Part shown: positions 59,747 to 64,000 of the stretch, in pieces
Position numbering within the stretch: position 1 is the first letter of the stretch
How the letters are laid out: every line of letters begins with the position of its first letter
Notes under the pieces: model-generated
Told to the model about the DNA's origin: nothing
Databases searched by the model: none
The model's input: only the letters and a program-made list of their open reading frames with translations
Translations under genes and position numbers: made by a program
Assembly: GCA_943908475.1 (NCBI GenBank)
Contig: CALTTG010000008.1
Coordinates: 27,926 to 91,925 of the forward strand
DNA: 64,000 nt
Direction of reading: 5' to 3'
Source of the DNA: an uncultured Burkholderiales bacterium
Lineage (GTDB): Bacteria > Pseudomonadota > Gammaproteobacteria > Burkholderiales > Burkholderiaceae_C

Positions 59747-62170
59747 TCAGGCGGCAATTTTTCGTTGCGCGTTGAGTGCGGCGAGTTGCTTGCGGGCTCG
59801 GTAAGTGGCGCGTTCCAGCAACTGGGCCTGTTCAAAGGCCTTGAATCGACCCGCTTCGCACATTTGGGTCAAGGTGCGTGCGGTCAAGGAAATCGTCTGC
59901 TTCGACGGGTGGTGCCCCTGGTTGAACATGAAGAATGTTCTGGACGAGCTGACCCAGGTCAGTCGCACTTTCTTCCACTGCCCTTTGAGCAACATGCGGT
60001 AGGCGCCACCTGGTTGGATGATGTCCACCAATTGCGCGCCGCGTGCCGGGGGCGCAGGGGTGTCCATCGGCAGTTCCAGGTCGATTTGTCCCAGGTCGGG
60101 GTCGTCGCCCAGGTTCAGGTCGATGTCGACATCGTCAGGGGTTTCGGCCGCCAGCGACTCACTGACCCAGCCTGCCGCCTGCGCTTCTTTCGGTGGCAAG
60201 GCGGTGGCCAGGGCCACCGGAGCGGCCTCGGTCGTCAGCGACGGCATCGGGTCGTTGGCCGCATCCTCTCGCGACGGGATGGCGATCTGCTCAACCTTCT
60301 TGAGCCGTTGCTCCAGCAGCCGGATGGTCAGCTCATGGGGCGGTTGCGTCTTCAGGGCCTCGGCGTGAAGGGGCAGCAGCTGTGAGAAGAAATCTTGCCG
60401 GGCCTGTGCCGCCCACTGAATGAGGTCCATGCCCTCGTTCAGGTCCTTCATCAGCTGTGGCAACTGCTTGAGGAAGGCGGCCCGCAGTGAGGGGTGCCCC
60501 TTGGGTTGAACGCTCATGACCAGCGTCTTGCTGGCTTCCTTCATGCGGGCCACCGGCTCGCTTTCGGGGCCGTGGCGAGCCACCATCATCACCTGCACCT
60601 GGGTCCAGATCTGGGCCAGGAAGGTTTTGACGAATTCGGGGATCTCCAGATCGGCCAGCTCCTGTTGGACCTTCTGCATGTACCGCTGTTGCACGCGCAG
60701 GTCGGCTTCCTTGCCACTGAGCATGGCCGCCACGGCCGCGTTTTCCTCTGCTTCTTGAACGGTCTGTTGTTCGACGAACTGTTCGAGCTCGCCCAGCTTG
60801 CGTTCGTAGAGGTCGATCTGGTCGAACTCGCCCTCGACGATTTCGGTGACCAGGGCGGTCACCTTCGAGAGGAATTCGCGGCCGCCGCCCTGGTCCAGCT
60901 CGTCGAAGGAGGTCGACAGCGAGGCCATGCGGTTGATCAGGCGGCGCACCGGATGTCGGCGCGAGTGAAAGAACGACTGATCTTTCAAGGCCACCCGCAG
61001 CACGGGCAACTGCAGGCGGCTGATCTGGCGAGCCATCTGCGGCGGCACGTTCGGGTCGGCCAGCACCTGGTCGAACAGCGCCGCCACGATGTCGATCACC
61101 ATTTGGTCGAGTTTGGCGCCACCGGTGGCCTCCACCAGTGCCTCTCGGTGTGCACGAATGACGTTGACCGTGATCGGGCTGCCGGGTTCGAGCGGCGGTT
61201 CGACGGCATGTCCGGAGGCGCTCCACATGGGAGGCGTGTCCATCCGAGACAAGGTGTGGAGTTTGCGCATCAGGCCCAGCATGCCGCTGTCGGACATGCG
61301 CGGAGCCATGGGCACGCCGCCCGCGGACCCGATGCCGTCTGCCGCAAGGGCGTCTTCGGCACCATCGCCCTCGAACCACTCCATGCCAAAGAGCTTGCCC
61401 AGCGTCTGAATGGGGTTGCCCAAACGGCTGCCCGGGCTGGCGCCCGAATGCGGTGAGGGCGGGGCGTTCAAGCCGCCCGGTCCCGTCCTCGGGTTCAGTT
61501 GGCCGTGCGCACTGTGGCTGCTGGCGCCGCCCAGCGGACTGGGGCGGCTGACCAGCGCGGCAGGCTGAACACCGGCGCTGGTGCATTGGGCCACGAGTGC
61601 GTCGTATGCGTCTTTGAGTTGTTCACCCAGCGGACCCGTCACGGCGTCCAGCAGGCATTCCCGCGCTGCGGGTTTGTCACCTGGCAGCCACAGGCCTTTG
61701 AGCAGCGCGGGCGCCACGATGGCCGGGCGACAGGGGCAGGCGCTGTCGTCGGCGGGCACCTCGCGCAGGGTGGCAAACAACCCTTGCAGCTCTTTGAGTG
61801 GCGCTGCGCAAACGTTGTCCAGTGTTCGGGCCAGGCGCGAAGCGGCGACCGTCTGCTCGATTTCGCTGTCTTCCACCAAGCGCAACGAGCCCCAGTCGGT
61901 GTCGGCCAACTCTCGGGTCGCGGCGTCGCCCTGACTGAGTTCTTTGGCCACGGCTTCGATCAGTGACTTGCTGAACGTCTGGGCAATCTGGGTGCCCCGT
62001 CGTTGCAGGTCGAACTGCGCGTCCATCAAGCTTTGACGCTCCAGCGCGCCTTTGACGCTCATGGACTGTTGCCCCAGGCGGGCTGCGGCCTTGTCCAGTG
62101 CCACCGACACGGCACCCGCCAGGCGGCTGAGTGCCGCCTGAACGATGGGGTCGAGCCGAGAGTCAGTCAC
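59747..62170 (-). CDS. DUF1631 family protein
   Basis: The 807-residue protein matches the large DUF1631 family of Proteobacteria, whose function is unknown and whose members are sometimes mislabelled thymidine phosphorylase. The sequence is largely helical, with a low-complexity linker near residues 215-260 and conserved segments such as LPVLRVALKDQSFFHSRRHPVRRLINRMA (here split: VLRVALKDQSFF and RRHPVRRLINRMASL, about 395-425). A C-terminal PilZ-like stretch (LVDIIQPGGAYRMLLKGQWK ...) is suggestive of nucleotide signalling but not proven. Confidence 0.75.
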   Translation of the reverse strand: MTDSRLDPIVQAALSRLAGAVSVALDKAAARLGQQSMSVKGALERQSLMDAQFDLQRRGTQIAQTFSKSLIEAVAKELSQGDAATRELADTDWGSLRLVEDSEIEQTVAASRLARTLDNVCAAPLKELQGLFATLREVPADDSACPCRPAIVAPALLKGLWLPGDKPAARECLLDAVTGPLGEQLKDAYDALVAQCTSAGVQPAALVSRPSPLGGASSHSAHGQLNPRTGPGGLNAPPSPHSGASPGSRLGNPIQTLGKLFGMEWFEGDGAEDALAADGIGSAGGVPMAPRMSDSGMLGLMRKLHTLSRMDTPPMWSASGHAVEPPLEPGSPITVNVIRAHREALVEATGGAKLDQMVIDIVAALFDQVLADPNVPPQMARQISRLQLPVLRVALKDQSFFHSRRHPVRRLINRMASLSTSFDELDQGGGREFLSKVTALVTEIVEGEFDQIDLYERKLGELEQFVEQQTVQEAEENAAVAAMLSGKEADLRVQQRYMQKVQQELADLEIPEFVKTFLAQIWTQVQVMMVARHGPESEPVARMKEASKTLVMSVQPKGHPSLRAAFLKQLPQLMKDLNEGMDLIQWAAQARQDFFSQLLPLHAEALKTQPPHELTIRLLEQRLKKVEQIAIPSREDAANDPMPSLTTEAAPVALATALPPKEAQAAGWVSESLAAETPDDVDIDLNLGDDPDLGQIDLELPMDTPAPPARGAQLVDIIQPGGAYRMLLKGQWKKVRLTWVSSSRTFFMFNQGHHPSKQTISLTARTLTQMCEAGRFKAFEQAQLLERATYRARKQLAALNAQRKIAA

Positions 62171-62275
62171 GATGCGAAGCCTTGTTGGGCGCCGTGTGGC
62201 GCTGTTCAGGGTGGATGCCAGAACTTTGCATCCACCTCAGCCTCTGCTATCGGCCAACTAACGGCCGATCTGGAG

Positions 62276-62695
62276 TCATTTTTTCAAACTGTCACGAATC
62301 TCGCGAAGCAACACAATGTCTTCCGGCGTGGCTGGTGCCGCAGCAGGGGCCGCGGGCGCTTCCTTCTTGAGTCGATTGATCTGCTTGATCATCATGAAAA
62401 TGATGAAGGCCAGGATGATGAAGTTCAGGGCCACCGTCAGGAAGTTGCCGTAAGCGAACACGGCGCCCAGTTTTTTGGCCTCGGCCAGGGGCAGTCCGGG
62501 TGCTTGGTCAGCCAAGGCGATGTAGTAATTCGAGAAATCGAGGCCGCCCACGGCTTTGCCGACCAGCGGCATGATCAAGTCATTGACCACCGAGTCGACG
62601 ATTTTGCCAAAGGCACCGCCGATGATGACGCCAACGGCGAGGTCCATCACGTTGCCCTTGACGGCAAACTCCTTGAATTCGGTTGCAAAACCCAT
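62276..62695 (-). CDS. mscL: Large-conductance mechanosensitive channel
   Basis: The 139-residue MscL opens under membrane tension to release solutes on hypo-osmotic shock. It starts MGFATEFKEFAVKGNVMDLA, with a first helix AVGVIIGGAFGKIVDSVVNDLIMP, a periplasmic loop and a second helix ALNFIILAFIIFMMIKQINRL, and a C-terminal helix bundle tail. The length is usual. It is divergent from the pet operon with 190 bases between starts, and a small 7-base hairpin (ATCGGCC/GGCCGAT at 62250-62270) follows its stop. Confidence 0.96.
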   Translation of the reverse strand: MGFATEFKEFAVKGNVMDLAVGVIIGGAFGKIVDSVVNDLIMPLVGKAVGGLDFSNYYIALADQAPGLPLAEAKKLGAVFAYGNFLTVALNFIILAFIIFMMIKQINRLKKEAPAAPAAAPATPEDIVLLREIRDSLKK

Positions 62696-62885
62696 TGTTC
62701 TCTTCCTTCGCGAGATGACTGAAAAGCACGGGAAATCCGTTCAGATCGAAGAACGCCCGTTTGTCCACTCTGTCACAGTTTTGATCGGCGTTGAATTCCC
62801 ACAAGTGGTACGGGAATCGCTTGCGGCGTCCGCTAGAATGCCGGGTTGACCCAATCTATCTAGTCATCGTCCCCGAGGAACCCCC

Positions 62886-63482
62886 ATGAGCAATCAGCCA
62901 GTGGATCAAAGCCGTCGGACGTGGGTGACCATGGCCTGCGCCGCCGGCGGCGTAGGCGGTGTGGCCACCGTCGTGCCCTTCGTCTCTACCTTCCAACCCT
63001 CCGAACGTGCGCGCGCTGCCGGTGCTGCCGTGGAGGCTGATATCAGCACGCTCAAGCCGGGCGAGATGATGACCGTTGAATGGCGCGGCAAGCCGGTGTG
63101 GATCATCAAGCGCACCGACGAACAACTCGCTGCGATGAAGACGCTCGACGGCCAGCTGGCCGATCCCAATTCCGAGCGCAAGCTGGAAATGACGCCCGAG
63201 TACGCTCGCAACGCCCACCGCTCGATCAAGCCTGACGTGATGGTGGCCGTGGGCATTTGCACCCACCTGGGTTGCTCGCCGTCGTCGAAGTTCCAGTCGG
63301 GCGCTCAACCCTCCTTGCCCGACGATTGGCCCGGTGGCTTCCTGTGCCCCTGCCATGGCTCAACCTTTGACATGGCTGGCCGCGTCTTCAAGAACAAGCC
63401 CGCTCCCGACAACTTGGAAGTGCCCCCTCACATGTACTTGTCTGACACCAAATTGCTGATTGGTGAAGACAAGAAGGCGTGA
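62886..63482 (+). CDS. petA: Ubiquinol-cytochrome c reductase, Rieske iron-sulfur subunit
   Basis: The 198-residue Rieske subunit of the cytochrome bc1 complex carries the [2Fe-2S] cluster that takes electrons from ubiquinol. Cluster ligands are Cys125 and His127 in CTHLGC and Cys154 and His157 in CPCHGS, with a disulfide pair Cys130-Cys156. Residues 10-11 are a twin-arginine pair in SRRTWVT before a hydrophobic segment, so export is by the Tat system encoded nearby. A possible -10 TAGAAT is at 62834-62839. petB follows. Confidence 0.96.
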   Translation: MSNQPVDQSRRTWVTMACAAGGVGGVATVVPFVSTFQPSERARAAGAAVEADISTLKPGEMMTVEWRGKPVWIIKRTDEQLAAMKTLDGQLADPNSERKLEMTPEYARNAHRSIKPDVMVAVGICTHLGCSPSSKFQSGAQPSLPDDWPGGFLCPCHGSTFDMAGRVFKNKPAPDNLEVPPHMYLSDTKLLIGEDKKA

Positions 63483-63505
63483 ACCCAGTCCACAGGAGAA
63501 CGCAC

Positions 63506-64000
63506 ATGGCTGAATTCAAGACAGCACCCGCTGACGCATCTGTCGGCGAAAAGCTGATGACCTGGGTTGACAACCGTTTCCCAGCCACCAAGCTCTACAA
63601 CGAACACGTGGGCGAGTATTACGCGCCCAAGAACTTCAACTTCTGGTACTTCTTTGGCTCTTTGGCCATGTTGGTGCTGGTGATTCAGATCGTGACCGGG
63701 ATCTTCCTGGTCATGAACTACAAGCCTGACGCCAACCTGGCGTTTGCTTCGGTGGAATACATCATGCGTGATGTGCCCTGGGGCTGGCTGATCCGCTACA
63801 TGCACTCCACCGGGGCCTCGGCCTTCTTCGTGGTGGTGTACCTCCACATGTTCCGTGGCCTGATGTACGGCTCGTACCGCACGCCGCGCGAACTGGTCTG
63901 GATCTTCGGCTGCCTGATCTTCCTGTGCCTGATGGCCGAAGCCTTCATGGGCTACCTGCTGCCCTGGGGCCAGATGTCCTACTGGGGCGCCCAGGTGATC
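63506..64000 (+). CDS. petB: Cytochrome b subunit of the bc1 complex (truncated by window end)
   Basis: The first 165 residues of cytochrome b are present and the frame is open at base 64000. It includes the first transmembrane helix (WYFFGSLAMLVLVIQIVTGIFL) [split to WYFFGSLAMLVLVI and QIVTGIFL], the heme-ligating histidine region MHSTGASAFFVVVYLHMFRG and the conserved GYLLPWGQMSYWGA quinol-site segment. AGGAGAA at 63494-63500 is a good ribosome-binding site. It lies 23 bases after petA in the petABC operon. Confidence 0.96.
   Translation, partial: MAEFKTAPADASVGEKLMTWVDNRFPATKLYNEHVGEYYAPKNFNFWYFFGSLAMLVLVIQIVTGIFLVMNYKPDANLAFASVEYIMRDVPWGWLIRYMHSTGASAFFVVVYLHMFRGLMYGSYRTPRELVWIFGCLIFLCLMAEAFMGYLLPWGQMSYWGAQVI

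Overview
The window is a high-G+C, gene-dense stretch of a chromosome from a betaproteobacterium of the order Burkholderiales (Rubrivivax/Leptothrix/Comamonadaceae-like by gene content and order; the genus cannot be fixed from sequence alone). The evidence is the murA-his-tat-pet neighbourhood typical of this order, a BktB-type thiolase, a polyhydroxyalkanoate-system protein and a red-type Calvin-cycle operon. No phage, insertion sequence, integrase or CRISPR array was seen.

Layout. 1-5.9 kb: end of a DHH phosphoesterase gene, an alpha/beta hydrolase and a two-gene RND efflux system. 5.9-14.6 kb: bktB, then divergent cbbR and the cbbL-cbbS-cbbX-cbbF-cbbP-cbbZ operon (red-type form I RuBisCO, its CbbX activase, FBPase, phosphoribulokinase, phosphoglycolate phosphatase) ending in a redoxin gene. 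14.5-20 kb: GMC oxidoreductase with a divergent TetR regulator, 6-phosphogluconolactonase, a CorC/HlyC-type membrane protein, apaH and tRNA-Ser(UGA). 20.1-23.2 kb: hipBA toxin-antitoxin, a 367-base non-coding gap and a CAP-domain lipoprotein. 23.3-26.8 kb: a four-gene, tightly overlapped blue-light operon on the minus strand. 27-33.6 kb: nitrobindin-like protein, nuclease-helicase fusion, GspB/GspA-type secretion proteins and an M20 amidohydrolase. 33.7-39.2 kb: ammonium channel, PHA-system protein, acyl-CoA-binding protein, TetR, an ABC exporter and a BolA protein. 39.3-49.4 kb: murA and hisGDCBHA-F, interrupted by a frameshifted diguanylate cyclase and an opposite-strand OmpA-like gene. 49.5-58.6 kb: CBS protein, CHASE2 histidine kinase, FecR/LysM protein, Nif3, DegS-like protease, and tatCBA-hisE-hisI inverted relative to the rest of the his genes. 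58.7-64 kb: pdxA, DUF1631 protein, mscL and petA-petB (cut by the window end).

The highlight is the 23.3-26.8 kb operon. In transcription order it encodes a LOV-PAS histidine kinase with the photoactive cysteine motif GRNCKFLQG, a photoactive yellow protein (PYP) homologue keeping the chromophore cysteine and its Tyr/Glu hydrogen-bonding partners, a small PAS-fold protein, and an AMP-forming CoA ligase suited to activating the p-coumaric acid chromophore, with an acyl-carrier-like segment at its N-terminus. Two chemically different blue-light receptors (flavin and p-coumaroyl) in one translationally coupled operon suggest an integrated light-sensing pathway. No tyrosine ammonia-lyase and no response regulator lie in the window.

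Functional links: the cbb operon fixes CO2 and recycles phosphoglycolate; tatABC can export the Rieske protein PetA, which has a twin-arginine signal; his genes are complete for G, D, C, B, H, A, F, I, E, but the short-form HisG needs a HisZ subunit that is not here.
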